From Cyathus striatus (Eukaryota > Basidiomycota > Agaricomycetes > Agaricales > Nidulariaceae), in contig JAOVFP010000013.1 of the NCBI GenBank assembly GCA_025738555.1, forward strand, positions 1,612,001-1,676,000: a stretch of DNA of 64,000 nucleotides, written 5' to 3'. The position numbers and the translations under genes are program-made. The notes beneath the pieces are model-generated. The model did no database searches. It worked only from the letters and a program-made list of their open reading frames with translations, and was not told the DNA's origin. Of this stretch, positions 33,605 through 45,446 are shown piece after piece. Each line of letters starts with the position of its first letter. The first letter of the stretch is position 1.

Positions 33605-34014
33605 CAGCAAGATAAAGATGAAGGGAAGGACGGGGAGAATAAGAGCGATAGCTCTTCTAATGACGCTGATGAGAAGGAGAAAAGTCAACTGAGCTGGCTG
33701 AGTTGAGGACTGAGTATGGGTTGGCGTGGATTATGTATATGCGCTTTGGGAGGCGCGCGGAGGGGGTTAAGAGTTCTCGGGCGATTTTTGGGAAGGCGAG
33801 GAAGGATAAGTGGACACCTTAGGAGGTTTATGAAGCTGCTGGTTTGTTTTTTCTCTTTTACTTTCTGTGTCAACGATGTTGACGATGTTGTGTAACAGCG
33901 CTCATGGAGTACCATTGTTCGGACGATAAGCAGGTTGCGAGTAGAATCTTTGAGAAGGGGATGGATTTCTATGCGGATGATGGGAGACCTGCGTTGCCTA
34001 GGCCTACGCCATAA
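33605..34014 (+). pseudogene. captured fragment of an Rna14/CstF-77-like gene
   Basis: In a different frame from the preceding fragment, the sequence encodes TELAELRTEYGLAWIMYMRF and RAEGVKSSRAIFGKARKDKW, followed after an intron (about 33844-33899) by ALMEYHC and IFEKGMDFYA. These are HAT-repeat sequences of the mRNA 3'-end processing factor Rna14/CstF-77 (family knowledge). A TAG at 33820-33822 replaces the Trp codon expected before EVYEAA, and both ends of the gene are missing. It lies directly behind the U1-70K fragment in the same transposon. Confidence 0.75.
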
Positions 34015-34720
34015 CCGCCTGCAATGGACTTTCACATTCCCCTCTGCGGGCAGGATCGAGCATTGCTCCTCCAAGTCCGACAGAACCTATGGGCAGTTCC
34101 GTTCTTGACGTTTCCCGAAGTTCTAAGCCAATCCGTTCTTCCAAGATATTCATTAAAGACTACAATTTTACAACTTTTTAACTAGATATTTATATACTAT
34201 ATATTTCATTCAATTTCAGCGAGCACTAACGATATGTTAGGTAGAAAAAACACAACATATACAAAAACTTACGGACGACGTATGTTGTACCAGTCCACAG
34301 CCTGGCAACTTCTCTGCGTCCTTCCAGTGCACACAATGAATCGTACCGTCTATTATGAAGACTGGTCAGTGTTAATTGGTTTGCATTGACTCGAGACTTA
34401 CTTCAACTTCCTTAATTTTTAGCCCATTCGCCCTCCTCTTATCGTTGTCCTTCCCTTGATGATGAATGTCCAACAGCCTAGCCGCTCTCCAACGCCTCCC
34501 TGGGCCGCCCCAGCGCACCATAACACATTCGCCAACCTAACATGATCTCGCTGTCTAGAAAAAAAGAAATTGAATAGAAAGGTACGCACATTATAAAATT
34601 TGGCCTGCTTCTTATAGCGGATGAAAGTTGGTTCTATGGGCATATTTAACAATCACCTGCAAACGTTATTTTGAGAAACTAACTGAAATAACAACAACCT
34701 ACCTTAGTTTTAGATGAATA
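34015..34720. other. unresolved, possible further captured exons on the minus strand
   Basis: Minus-strand pieces around 34600-34660 (MPIEPTFIRYKKQAKFYN then a GT intron) and 34280-34360 (DGTIHCVHWKDAEKLPG) look spliced, but no family was recognised and the pieces do not give a complete gene. Confidence 0.3.
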
Positions 34721-37139
34721 GATGCTTGGTATGACGAGTAGGACGATGGTGGGACTCGAGAAGGGTTCTAAAGCTTATTTCAACCGATTCCTGCCACTAC
34801 CCCGCCTACTTTCCAAATCAGCGACAACATTTGGCTGCGTTCCCTTCTGCCGCCACCAACGCCTCTTCCTCGTCGGCCAGTCTCCTACCTCAAAGTCCCC
34901 ACCTCAACGTGTTTCCTTCTACCACCACCACCGCCTCTTAGTCACACCTCGAAGACGGCCGCAGCCTCTCTTTTTGCAAACTGCTACCACCGCTTCCCTT
35001 CTCCCTCCTCACCTTTTCCTCTCCTCCTCTCGTCGCGTTGCAACGGCAGTCCCCACAAGCACACTTCTTAGGCCTCCTCTTCGTGTCCGCTACCTCACCG
35101 CCCCCCATCTCTACACGTATTAACGTCGCCCACCTCTACGCGTCTCAACATCCGTTAGCTCATTAATTCATCACCTCCCTTCCCCCGCTTTATTCCTATA
35201 CCTTCCCTCCTCTCCCCTCAAGGACTCGCAGGCCTCGCGCTTCTTACTTCAACTACATAGCTTCTTAATTCCCATCCCAACTCTTCCTTCCTCCTTTCCC
35301 ATCGTCTAAGCTCGCTCACACCTTCCAACAGAACACCCTCCGGACGCGTATTATCGAACCAAATGGGGGACGCCAAGAACCAAGCTGCAGGCCTTCTACT
35401 ACTAGTATACCACTGGCGTAGACAGTCTTTCTAGGAACCGTTTCGTACATGCATGACGAACTGGTATGAGCGTAACTGCAAAGGCTGGGGCGGGTGCTGT
35501 CGACGGGAGGAAAGGCAAGATGAACATGCTGGGTATGGATGGGGCAACGACAAATCGTGTAAGCATACCTCGTCTCATCTTCTTTCTCCACCTTCGTCCC
35601 CACCTTCCACCTTCTTCTCTTCATCCTCAAGCATTCATCTCCTTGTTCTTTTCTCCTTCCCCTTTCCCCTTTCGTAATGTTCTAACGCCCTCTACAGCTC
35701 ACTCCCCACAACCTTCCCGTCGATTTCAAGCATGCTCGCTGTGTTGCGTAGATATGTCGACTTTAACATCATGCACGAGAATAACCAGCAGGACTCCAGG
35801 ATTCGTATCGGATGGGGAGGGATGGTGAGTTGTCCTTCCTCCGTTCTCCTTCATCCACCCCTTACGTTCACGTACTAACTAAAGCTCTCTCCAGCTCGTT
35901 TGCTGGTTGTGCAGGGTACTATTAGGCTTGTCGACTTTGACATCGAAATGAGGCGCGGGACTATTAGGATTCGTATCGGATAAGGATGTAGGGTAAGTTT
36001 CTCTACCCCATTTCCGCCCTCCTCTCTCCACCCTTTTTGTTCATGTACTAAGAACGCCCTCTCCAGCCCACGCGCCACGAATCTACTCATCGATCTCATG
36101 CTGTACAGTCGACATGATGCAGCCATCAAGAGATCCGAGGCAGACATTCGGATTTGTACGGAAGGCTGGGAGGAAGGGACTATGAGGGAGAAACAAGCAT
36201 GAGTTGTTCTTCGTGTCTCTTGTGCTGGGAGTACAGATGGAGAGGGTGTTGGGCGGCGGCACGATACCAGCGCAGAGTATGTGGACGAATAGCCCTTCTT
36301 CATCTCTCCGTTCTTCTCCGTTCTTTCCTCCTTTCCCTTTCGTTCACGTACTTATGCCTCTCCAGCCCACAACAGCCAGGGGAACGCCAACGACCGGTTT
36401 GTGTCGGAAGACCCCACTCCAGCCCCTCTCGATGAAGAACCCACCCATCGACCTCGCCTCTGCAAGCTCGTTGTTCAGAGTATTCTTGTCAGAATCGTTG
36501 TTGATAGAGGCATGGGACGCAGCTTGAAGGAGATATCCGCCTCTGTCGTCGCCCACCTTACGCGTTTCAACGTCCCCACCTTTATGCGTATCAACGTCCC
36601 CCATCTCTAACGTCGCCCACCTTACACGTATCAACATCCCCCACCTCTATGCGTATTAACGTCCCCCACCCCCACGCGTCTCAACGTCCCCCGCCTCTGT
36701 CGTCCCCCACTTTACGCGTCTCAACGTACCCCGCCTCTGTCGTCCCAGACCTTACGCGTCTCAACGTCCCCACCTCTACGCATCTCAACGTCCCCCACCT
36801 CTATCCCCCGCCTCTGTGTTCCCTTCTGCCACCTCCAACGACTCTTCCGCATCAGCCCGTCCCCTACCTCAATGCTCCCTTCTGTCACCACCCACCTTCT
36901 CCCACCAGCCACGTTCACCTCACCGTGTAGTCGTGACTCCTCTCTCCCACTAGAACCCCACATGGTTCTACCTTCTATCTCTACACCATGTAGAGCCTCT
37001 CCCCTCACGACGACTCCATTCATATTCATGTACTTCAACCGTTAATTTATCTATTAAATCTATCTTAATGTATGTTTATTATCTTCTAAGTAGTAAATTA
37101 TAACCCCTCCTACGCCTCATCCTTCGACTTCGACCACAG
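34721..37139. repeat. pyrimidine-rich low-complexity region with minisatellites
   Basis: Strongly C/T-rich on the plus strand. At 36540-36830 a unit like ACGCGTCTCAACGTCCCC/CACCTCTGTCGTCCC is repeated many times. At 35700-36180 degenerate copies of 'GTCGACTTTGACATC...ATTCGTATCGGAT' recur about every 150-200 bp, each near a splice-like 'CTCTCCAG'. No intact gene is supported. Confidence 0.6.
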
Positions 37140-37295
37140 CTACACACTAGCACGCACCTCACGCTCTGCGACGTTGCCCGGCGTTGTCTGGCGTTGCAGT
37201 GACGTTGCATGACGTTGCCATGTGAGAATTGACGTTGCCGCAAGATAAATTACTGGCAACGTCAAAATCCGGGCAACGTCAAAAACTAGTAGCCC
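37140..37295. repeat. right end of the Mutator-like element
   Basis: GACGTTGCC units in plus orientation (37170-37240) are followed by two in inverted orientation (GGCAACGTC at about 37255 and 37273) that form the terminal inverted repeat ending at 37295. Confidence 0.9.
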
Positions 37296-37304
37296 GTATG
37301 GTAT

Positions 37305-37443
37305 ACAAGGAATCTGCGTGCTTCCTTTATACATGGGGTAAGATATATATGTTATCTAGGGATAGTACACGTGTACATCGCATGCCTACAAATTTCCAAA
37401 TTGACGTTGATGATTTCCTAGCACATGAATGAAACTTTTGAAA
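37305..37443. other. host DNA sliver between two transposons
   Basis: About 140 bp of original sequence separate the Mutator-like element from the next transposon. The pre-insertion host sequence continues at 43620. A short open frame ending NFQIDVDDFLAHE is present, with no recognised family. Confidence 0.5.
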
Positions 37444-40400
37444 GCTCTGACCAAGGGTGCTCACGAATCAAAAAAAAAGACCTAGGGTCCAATTTTTTGA
37501 AATCTCCTTGTCGCTTCAACTAACTAACTAACAGGGCTTACTAAGCAGGTATATTACCTAATTAGGAAGACGACGATCTTCCCGGACATGTGACTCGACT
37601 ACCTCCGTGTTCGCTTATCCCCTCTACTCTAACCTCCGTGTATGCTTACCCCCTCTCTACCTCCGTGTACGCTTACCCCCTCTGCTTTGACCTTCTCCAC
37701 TACATGCGCTACATGTCCAACCACGCGGAATGGGTCCATTAGCAACACACTCATGGTGGTACTATGAAATGAGTTAGGTTAGTGAGTCCGCTGCTTAAAT
37801 ATTCATAAAATCATTGCTGATGTATGGCACGTACAAATTGGGTTTCACATCCAATATACTTGCACTTAACTGCATCAGTAGCCGTCTCATCAACGACATG
37901 GCCACATAGGCAACCATTTAGCGCCAACCGGTCCGTTATATTGGTCCGTTTCCGACGTTTCGTGACAGGCTCTTTTTCAATTGCTTGAGAAACTTCAATT
38001 GATGCAAGTGGTGTAGGGGTCGGGCCAGCAACTGATACAGGCCGACCCTCGACCGACACATTGGCAGGCTGTATGGAACTGTGAGTACACTCTTTCCGCC
38101 ATGCAAAAGATACTCACAATGCCAGCGCTCATGTCAGCTATGACAGAACTTCGTGATGCAGGTTTCTCTATATCTGGCATGGGCTCCTGGTGGCTATTTG
38201 GAGACGTTACCGTGTTACTGCCATCCCCCCCACCATGTCCTTGTACACCGTCTGACTTTTCTATCTCCAACATCACCTCAGCCGTATAGGCCGCCTGTTC
38301 CAACACATAGGATATGTCTCCTTCAAGATCAGCTTCAATCTCAACGCCAACACCATTCCCTGCCTCAAACACCTCACCACGAGCTCGCTCTCCCTCAGGC
38401 TCCTCCGCCTCCTTTTCCCCACCAACAACGGCTTGATCCTCCTCGCTTCCTTGCCCATGCAACAGTGTTGCTTCAATATCTGAGCTATATGTCATGTCAG
38501 CTTGAGATCGAGCTGCCTAGTGATAGTTTACGATCGTTTCGTACCTCAGTGTTATCTGTGCACGGTGAGCTTCCGATATTTTGAGCGTTGGCTTACTTGA
38601 TCCTTTTGCTGGTTTAACAGTTCCAACGGAGCGCTTCACCCATATCTTTCTCATTTCATCACGTTCGAAGTCTGTAATCCTCCATAAATGTGAGTACTCC
38701 GAAATCTTTTGTGATTTGTGCTTATCTTCGAAGTGATTCTTCATGAAGTACTTCCAGATGGCTGGGTCAGATTTCGGACATAATGGGCATTGTATAGGAA
38801 CATTAGAGCAGGGTGATGATTTCGTTGACTCCACTGCAACACTGTAAGAGTATTTCATCTTCACGAGACATCCACTCGATACTTGATGATTGATTTTCGT
38901 TTTTCCGTTAGCACCTTTTCCTTTCCCTAAGAAGTATCGGCACTGCGATGGGGGGAGAAGGCAAAGGCCACATAATACTCCCTTCGAGACAATGCCGCTG
39001 CTATCGAACAAGATATGTGCTCCGATGTGCTCAAGAACACATTGGCCTTGGGTGAGATCAAGCACGGTGGATGGTGTACAGCAGGGACATTCACAAGTAT
39101 CGAGACCAACAACATCTCCAATTGTGTGGTTTGTTTCGCAAGCGAAACATGCGTACCCTGCATGTAAGTATTAGACTGAGCTCTTTATGCATATCAATAT
39201 TAATGTAGCTACCATCTCTCTCTCGGTATGGGTATTCCCTCTTAGGATCGATTTTCGGAACATGCTTTAAGTCGGAAGGGGCAAGACTTTGGAATACACT
39301 CGCTGTTAATGCAACAAGTACTGATCCTTGAAATAGGTAAAATGGAATATCCTTGTGCATTGTGGAAAGGGTAGGATTCACGACTTGAATAAGTCGGCCT
39401 GGAACCGTGAAAGAGACCTCGTCAGTTGCGTACGTTCTCCAGTCATATATTAATTCAGAATCGTCATCTGATGTTGTACGTCGCAGTCCGAGTACTTGAT
39501 ACGATACAGATACAGTGTCTTCTGACAGGATGTCCAGGCTGATGCAGTCAACCGATTCACCATCGATCCGCAGCCGATTCACTTCACCTAAACAGAGCCA
39601 AAAGTGGTTCTCAGAATACAGGAGGGTCGCAATGGGATCAGCGACGAGGAGGACATCTCTGTCATCATCAGATGGTGAAGCTATGTTGGTATGTGATGAT
39701 TTGCTTCCTCCATAGCGTCCAAATGACTGTACACGTCGTAGGCGATCTGTAGAGCTTACATACTTTCGACTTTTGCTGTACTGAGCGAGTACCCGTGCCT
39801 TTGACAACTCTTTCCCGCCCACCGTAATGTGACTGGAAACCTCGGGAGTCGATGCCATGCCACTGTCTACAAGCTCTGCAAAATGATCTTCAACTTCGAT
39901 GCGCATGTCTGTATCGGAATCAGATGTGCTAGGCGGATTACATGGAGGATCGTTGAGGCTCGGATTGTCGTCAAGGCTTGGGTCGTCATCAAGGTCTATG
40001 TTGCCGTGAGGTACAACAAGGGGGACCCCTAATGGTGAGAGGACATCAACACCTTCTGCTTCGAGTTCTCTGAGGATTGGTTTGATGAATTCACAGTCCT
40101 CCTCTGCCAAAGCACGACCACGTCGCCATGATGTTTGAAGTGAAACATCTGTAAGTTTTACATTTCCTCTCCATGATCCCGGTTTAATGTGGTCTGCTCT
40201 ATCAGGAATCTCCTTCGATTCTCTCGTAAGGGCTGGAAGTTTGAGACGATGTGGACTTCGGTCCCAGTGGGGATACATTGCTAGAATGTTTGAGACTTCT
40301 GTTGTTCCTGCGAGGCGAGAAACTAGCTGTAGAATATCAAGATTAGCATCGTTTCCAATCATAGTCCTGAGTATGCCGAAGAGCTCCTCAAGCCTGTCCG

Positions 40401-43400
40401 TTCCTAAAAGGATAATCCAGAATTCGCCATCTGGATTGTCTGCTTTGGCCTTCGCTACGCAGTATATAACATTATTGATCATGAGCTGTACATTGACATA
40501 TAGGTTGGTTGGTAGGAATTCCTTTCCTGCTTGCTTGTACAGTGCAAGGGATAGATGCGCCGCAGCACTAAGGTGTTCGATCTGTTCTGAAAGAGATAGA
40601 TCAACACATAAGTATGGGAACACAAGGTGGAAAGCAAATTTTCCAAGGATCCACAGAGCGTCACGACTTTCTAAGAAACCACGGCTTGAGCTTGATGCTG
40701 AACGGGGGATACTCCATATATCCTTCAACATATCATATGCTAGCTTAACATCCTGTTTATCATCTGGATTAAATAAAGCTCGAATGTGATCTGCCGCTAG
40801 CCCTTCATGCTTCAACTGCCCAATTATTACATTTGGTGTAATACGGCGATTGTTTAAGCTGATACCGCATTCTCTAATAACAAGATTTCGAAGCCGCTTG
40901 ACAATATGCTTAAAGTCTTTATCACAAGTAAGATCATCATCTCCCACATAGTGATTGAGAAATGTGAGGTACTTGAGTTGCTCATATATGGGAGAGGTCT
41001 CGTTCAATTTCTTCTTAAATGTTAATTGGACCAAGGCAGAACCACGTCGAGCTTCACCATCTGAGGCAATGGAGACAACACGGAACTTAGTTGTATCTCG
41101 CAACGTATTGACACCATCCAGAACTGTTTGGAGAACAACTGCATGTTCTTCCCTGGATTCCCGCTTGCAGTCACCAGATACCATAACTGCTCGGGCAGGA
41201 TATATTTGATTGTTCTTGCAGAGTGCACCAACAGCTGCGATTGTAGCCTAAAATAGAATCCTTAGTCATTGACTCAAATGAACACAAATACAAAATGTGT
41301 CGCACCTCTCCTGCATAGTGAATCTCCTCATTGTCCAAGCACCTAAATAGCTCCGTCATATCACTCTCATTCACAAACTGGACTGATGCTTTATGTGAAT
41401 GCTGTCTACACACTCCCAGCATAGTGTTTGTCTTTGGATCCCAACGGATCCATTTCTCAGTTGCGATTTCATCAAACATCAAAACAGTATGAAGAACTCC
41501 CCCGGACTTGGCAGAGCTCTCAAGCACATCAAGTATACCACTTATGCTTGCTTCAAGGTTCATTTTTACTTCGCTAACTGTTGGCTGCCGAGGAGAGGGA
41601 GTCAGTGGGGGAACTGTGGAGCGGGCACGCAGGTATGAGATGCTAGGTGCTGCATTAGCTCGGTGATTGATCTCTGCAACACGGTTTCCAGCCAACCGCC
41701 ATATAAGAATGGCTTTCATATCCTCTTCTTCTGTATAGCTATTTGGGCGGTAGACTCCTTTTGCCGCTTCCCAGTATACATCAAATAGCGCTTTCATTCC
41801 AGTCCCCCGCCTGAGACCTATAGTTAGAAGCCGGTCCACTCGGTTGACCTTGCCACTGGCAATCGCAACTATAAGCCTTTTCAGGTCATCAAGACTCTTT
41901 GCCTTTGTAAGTAGCCATCGTGCTTGATTAAGGCCTATATGCCGGTGATATTCAATTTGTTGGCTTTTGTAGCGCAGCAAGTCGATGAGGTTATCAATTC
42001 CAAGGTATGCAAATGGAGTGTTAACATGAAGGCTAGTGTTCAATCTTTCAATGATCCGCATAAGACTATTATTCTTGTACAGGTTGCGGCAAGAAGTACA
42101 TGAATCGTATTGGCCATCAACGACAATAGAACAATTAGAAGCATATAGAAACATGCTCTTGTTCACTGTAATCCTATACGACCATGGAAGGAATGTCTTG
42201 TCGTGAAGACCAAACGGATATGAGGAGTGAGGTGTTTTTCCTTCAGGGAAGGTAAGTAAATGGCCATTGCATGGTTTTAACCGTTTGTATGGTACAACTG
42301 AAGCATCTACTGCTGTTTCAATGCCATCAACATCAATAAATTCACAAGTAGCATTGTTTTTTGAGTGGGTATTGAGAGGGGATGGGAGACCTGTGAAATG
42401 TGGTGCAGCATCATCGAAGAAAGGGTCTATTGGGGTGGCTCTAAATCGAAAGGTGAGTATGCAGAGATATGTGAAGAACACATACAAAACTTACTTTTCT
42501 TCAATCTTTTGTAGTAAATGCGATAGCTTCCCTTCAAATAAAGCCACATCCACTCCCCGCTTTACTACAAAGTGCCTGACAAAGTTGGCTAGACCATCAA
42601 GACCCATCCTACCACGGCGTATGAGGTTATCCATATCCTTCTCTGTCCCCCACCCAATGACTGACTTTAGTAAGCCATTTAGTATCGTCTCCCACAAGTC
42701 AGCTGCATCTATGCTTGGATCATCATGATCCGCTGGACTTCCAGCAAAAATGGCCAATGTATCATACACCGAAGCAACTGGAATGCTGTCCGGAAGCCTT
42801 GAGATTGAATTGAACAATCTGTCCAGAAAATCGCCATTATGTGGATCCCCTGGCATTCTTGGATGGCATGTCTTGGATTCCGATGGGAATGGAGCTGCTG
42901 TCGTGCTGGATGGAGATACTGTGTTGTTGAGGACTGTCAGACTGGTGACAGTCAGAGGAACAGGTGTTGGCTTCGGCTTTGTGAAGAAAGTGAGAAGTGA
43001 TCCATTCTTCTTTAATGTTTTATTCCTTGGCTGAATGGCTCTATTGACTTTGCATCTCTCTGATCCCATATGCCGCTCTGTCAGGTTTGCGAGGCCAACC
43101 TTCGCGCAGTTTAGATGGATACCACAATCTGGACAGATCACATAGCCCTCGGAATCAATAACCCCTGGCGGTGCAGGTGGGGGAGGCTGTAGTTATCACT
43201 CAGTACATGCTGGCATTGAAAGTCCCTGATAACGTACTGCTGAATTCATTACTGTATGTCTCACTGTTATGGCCAAGCGATAGCGGACACGGCTTGGTAG
43301 CAGCGGAATGAAAAATTGATGGTTAGATGCTTACATAATTAGTGATAAGATAAGAAATATTTGTAATCATGATCTCAATATTATCTAATCCGACTTTAAC

Positions 43401-43619
43401 AATGTGTATTGACCTCAAATTGATCTTAATAGCAATGGTATAGCATACATATGAGAATACGAAATCAATATATAGATATTGGTATTATGTAGGTACTACA
43501 TGACCTCATCTAAGGTGCCTATATAAGGGGTTCCTTTTTTTTTTTTCAGGCCTTCGGCCCCAACTAACTAACTAACCACCCGTGGGAATTTTCGATCGGC
43601 ACACCCCCTTGGCTCTGAC
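37444..43619. mobile_element. 6.16-kb P/THAP9-like DNA transposon with 8-bp TSD
   Basis: The element is 37452-43611 (6160 bp), bounded by an exact GCTCTGAC direct repeat (37444-37451 and 43612-43619). The termini are imperfect inverted repeats: CAAGGGTGCTCACGAATC on the left, CAAGGGGGTGTGCCGATC read inward on the right. The TSD is 8 bp, as in P and hAT elements. A single intact transposase gene fills it. Inserted 140 bp from the Mutator-like element. Confidence 0.9.
37811..43249 (-). CDS. P-element/THAP9-like DDE transposase, intact
   Basis: Seven exons (43249-43238, 43186-42495, 42440-41306, 41247-39213, 39157-38545, 38484-38118, 38068-37811) join in frame to 1703 aa. An N-terminal zinc-binding segment (VICPDCGIHLNC..HMGSERC) leads to an RNase-H-like core: LMFDEIATEKW (first acidic residue, about 555), VSIASDGEARRG (second, about 673), KHIVKRLRNL (about 731), LLGTDRLEELFGILRTM (candidate Glu, about 897). 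This order resembles P-element/THAP9 transposases; I know the family as multicopy in basidiomycetes. Further Cys/His clusters follow (YACFACETNH, CECPCC, CPLCPK), and the end is a truncated PHD-like CLCGHVVDE..CKYIGCE. It should cut and paste the flanking element. An alternative is a hAT-related group. Exon 1 (MNSA) is inferred from splice signals. Confidence 0.85.
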
Positions 43620-44170
43620 GTGCTTTTCTTTGATCTGTCATGCATGTCATGTATCACTAGCATGTCCTCCAACGTTGTAAGTCTAAAAGCAAGTCGCTAA
43701 CAGGTTGTTGCGTAGTTCATTCTCGCACAAGTAATGAAGGATCTATATTCCCACTACCTTTTAAGGTAGTTGAGTTATAGGGTCGTCTGGATTTCCCTAT
43801 AAGACGATTTACAGGATCTTGAACAGGATCTCAATCTGATTGGCTGGAGGGCTGAGACTGTCTGTGACCTGTTGACCGCTGACAAATTTCACTTGATCCA
43901 GCTCCTGCTTTCTCCTCCCATCCCCTCTTATTTTGTTAACTTCACTGCCTTTTCTTTGTCTTCATGCCATCCTGTACGCGTACGTCTCTACTCCTCTTCT
44001 ACAACTAGACTCCAAGTCAGGCACGAAGTGTTCCGCCTTCACGTCCAGCCTCTTACGGGTTCTTCTGGCACAGTCTTTATGAACTAGGAACTCCCGCCGC
44101 TTGTCGAGAACTGCTTATTCATACAAGGGTAGTGTGGAGGACGAGAGGAGGTGCGAGAACGTTTGCAGTT
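43620..44170. other. intergenic, nothing recognised
   Basis: Host sequence following the transposon. Short open frames only; no motifs, repeats or RNA genes recognised. Confidence 0.4.
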
Positions 44171-44840
44171 ATTGAAGGGGAAGAAAGGATATGAACTGAC
44201 GTGGGCTCCCCTCTAGTTGACGTTCCGCCTCCCCTCTCGACGCGCGCCCTTCTCGTTGACACGTTCCCCTCCTCATTGACGCGTTCCCCCTTGGTCGTTG
44301 TGCCTCCCCTTCCTCGTCGACGCGTACTCCCACCTCGTACCGTTTGCCTCCATGCACCCCGGGACTCGTCGACGTGGCGCCCTCCCCTCGTCGTGCAACC
44401 CCTGTAGTTGTTTTAGTCCCGCCTCTCGCGACCCCCCTCCTAGTTGGCGTGTTCCGCCCTCCTCATCGACGTGTCCCCCCCACTACGTAGCGCCCATCTA
44501 GATGCGCTCCTCCCTCCATGCACCTCCCGACTCGCCAACGTCGCACCCTCCCCTCGCTTTGCAACCCCTGTCATTGTGTCAGCGCCGCTTTCACGTTTCC
44601 TCCTCCTTGTTGCGCCTCCGCCCTACACATCGATATAGCGCCCCCTCTCCATGTGCGCCTCCCTCCATGCACTCCCGGGCTCGTCGACGTGGCACTCTTT
44701 CCTCGTTATGCACCCCCTATCGTTATCGCACTGCCCCCCTCTCGTTGACGTGGCGCCGTCCTTCTCGTTGTGCACCCCCTCTCGTCATCGCCCCCCCTCT
44801 CGTTGCGCCTCCCGCCTCCTAGTGATTTGCATGCCGATCC
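44171..44840. repeat. C-rich minisatellite
   Basis: Imperfect tandem units of about 35-60 bp built on 'CTCGTTGACG..GCGCCCTCCCCTCGT..TGCACCCCC' fill this interval. Open frames within it are Pro/Ser/Arg-rich low complexity and are not considered genes. Confidence 0.75.
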
Positions 44841-45446
44841 ATTTGTCTGTACAGTAAATATCTAAATATTAATAATATAAAGGCCGTGGTTCTGTTGGCA
44901 CCTAAACAAACAGGTGGAAATCGTCGATATGGAAAAATGTTGAGATCATAGATATTTGAAGCAAAGAGGTAAATTATGGCAAAAACGGTCCCTCATGCAA
45001 CATGGTCACTCTCCTGCGGCATCCGTCCTGCTCCTTCACTCCCCAAGATTCGACTTCGATATCGTCACGATCGTGATTTGGTTCAACTTTGATGATCTGC
45101 TTTACTTGCTCTTGCTCTTTTGTTACGAGGTGTTTATCTTCTTGGGTGAGTTGGTAAGTCGACCTGATCTATATCCACTATTGAGGTTCTTAGGGATGCT
45201 ACCTTTGGAGTCTTGGACAACGTTGAAACTTGACATCGCGATCGATCACTTGACCACCCGCGCCTTACGGTGACAGTGATTTGAAAAAGCCTTACTAGGT
45301 AAGCCATGTGTAGGAAGTTTCGTCCTTAAGATTAAGTAGGTGAGGCCGATTTCAAGCGTCTCATTAAATTATGCGGCTCTGTCAGTTGCATTCCTACTTT
45401 TATAATGCCCTTTCTCCCTTCTATTCTGCCTTATACTATATACACC
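44841..45446. other. upstream region of the NACHT gene
   Basis: Contains an open frame (44956-45273) with a hydrophobic stretch (LLYLLLLFCYEVFIFLGEL) but no recognisable family. A TATA-like 'CTATATACACC' sits directly before the ATG at 45447. Probably the promoter plus gene debris. Confidence 0.35.

Larger units (their letters stand above)
21004..37304. mobile_element. 16.3-kb Mutator-like element with 9-bp TSD and cargo
   Basis: The element spans 21013-37295 (16,283 bp) between exact direct repeats GTATGGTAT (21004-21012 and 37296-37304). Its inverted ends are GGGCCTACAGATTTTGACG on the left and GGGCTACTAGTTTTTGACG on the right (read inward), both followed by GTTGCCCGGATTTTGACG. A 9-bp TSD is the Mutator hallmark. 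It contains an intact GCM/DDE transposase gene, a 776-aa accessory gene, GACGTTGCC minisatellites at both ends and internally, and captured gene fragments at 33.3-34.0 kb. Intact open frames and an exact TSD suggest recent insertion. Confidence 0.93.

Noticed and set aside
37811..43249. Assignment of this transposase to the KDZ (Zisupton/Dileera) group
   Set aside because: The order FDE ... SDGE ... KRLRN ... GTDRLEELFGILR fits P/THAP9-like proteins better; no CxC-type KDZ zinc cluster seen. It stays provisional without a profile search.
37510..43580. AACTAACTAACTAAC at both ends of the P-like element taken as a target duplication
   Set aside because: The copies lie inside the element at unequal distances from the ends; the exact GCTCTGAC repeat abutting the inverted termini is the true duplication.
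44201..44857. Pro/Arg/Ser-rich open frames
   Set aside because: Minisatellite sequence open in several frames at once; not a gene.
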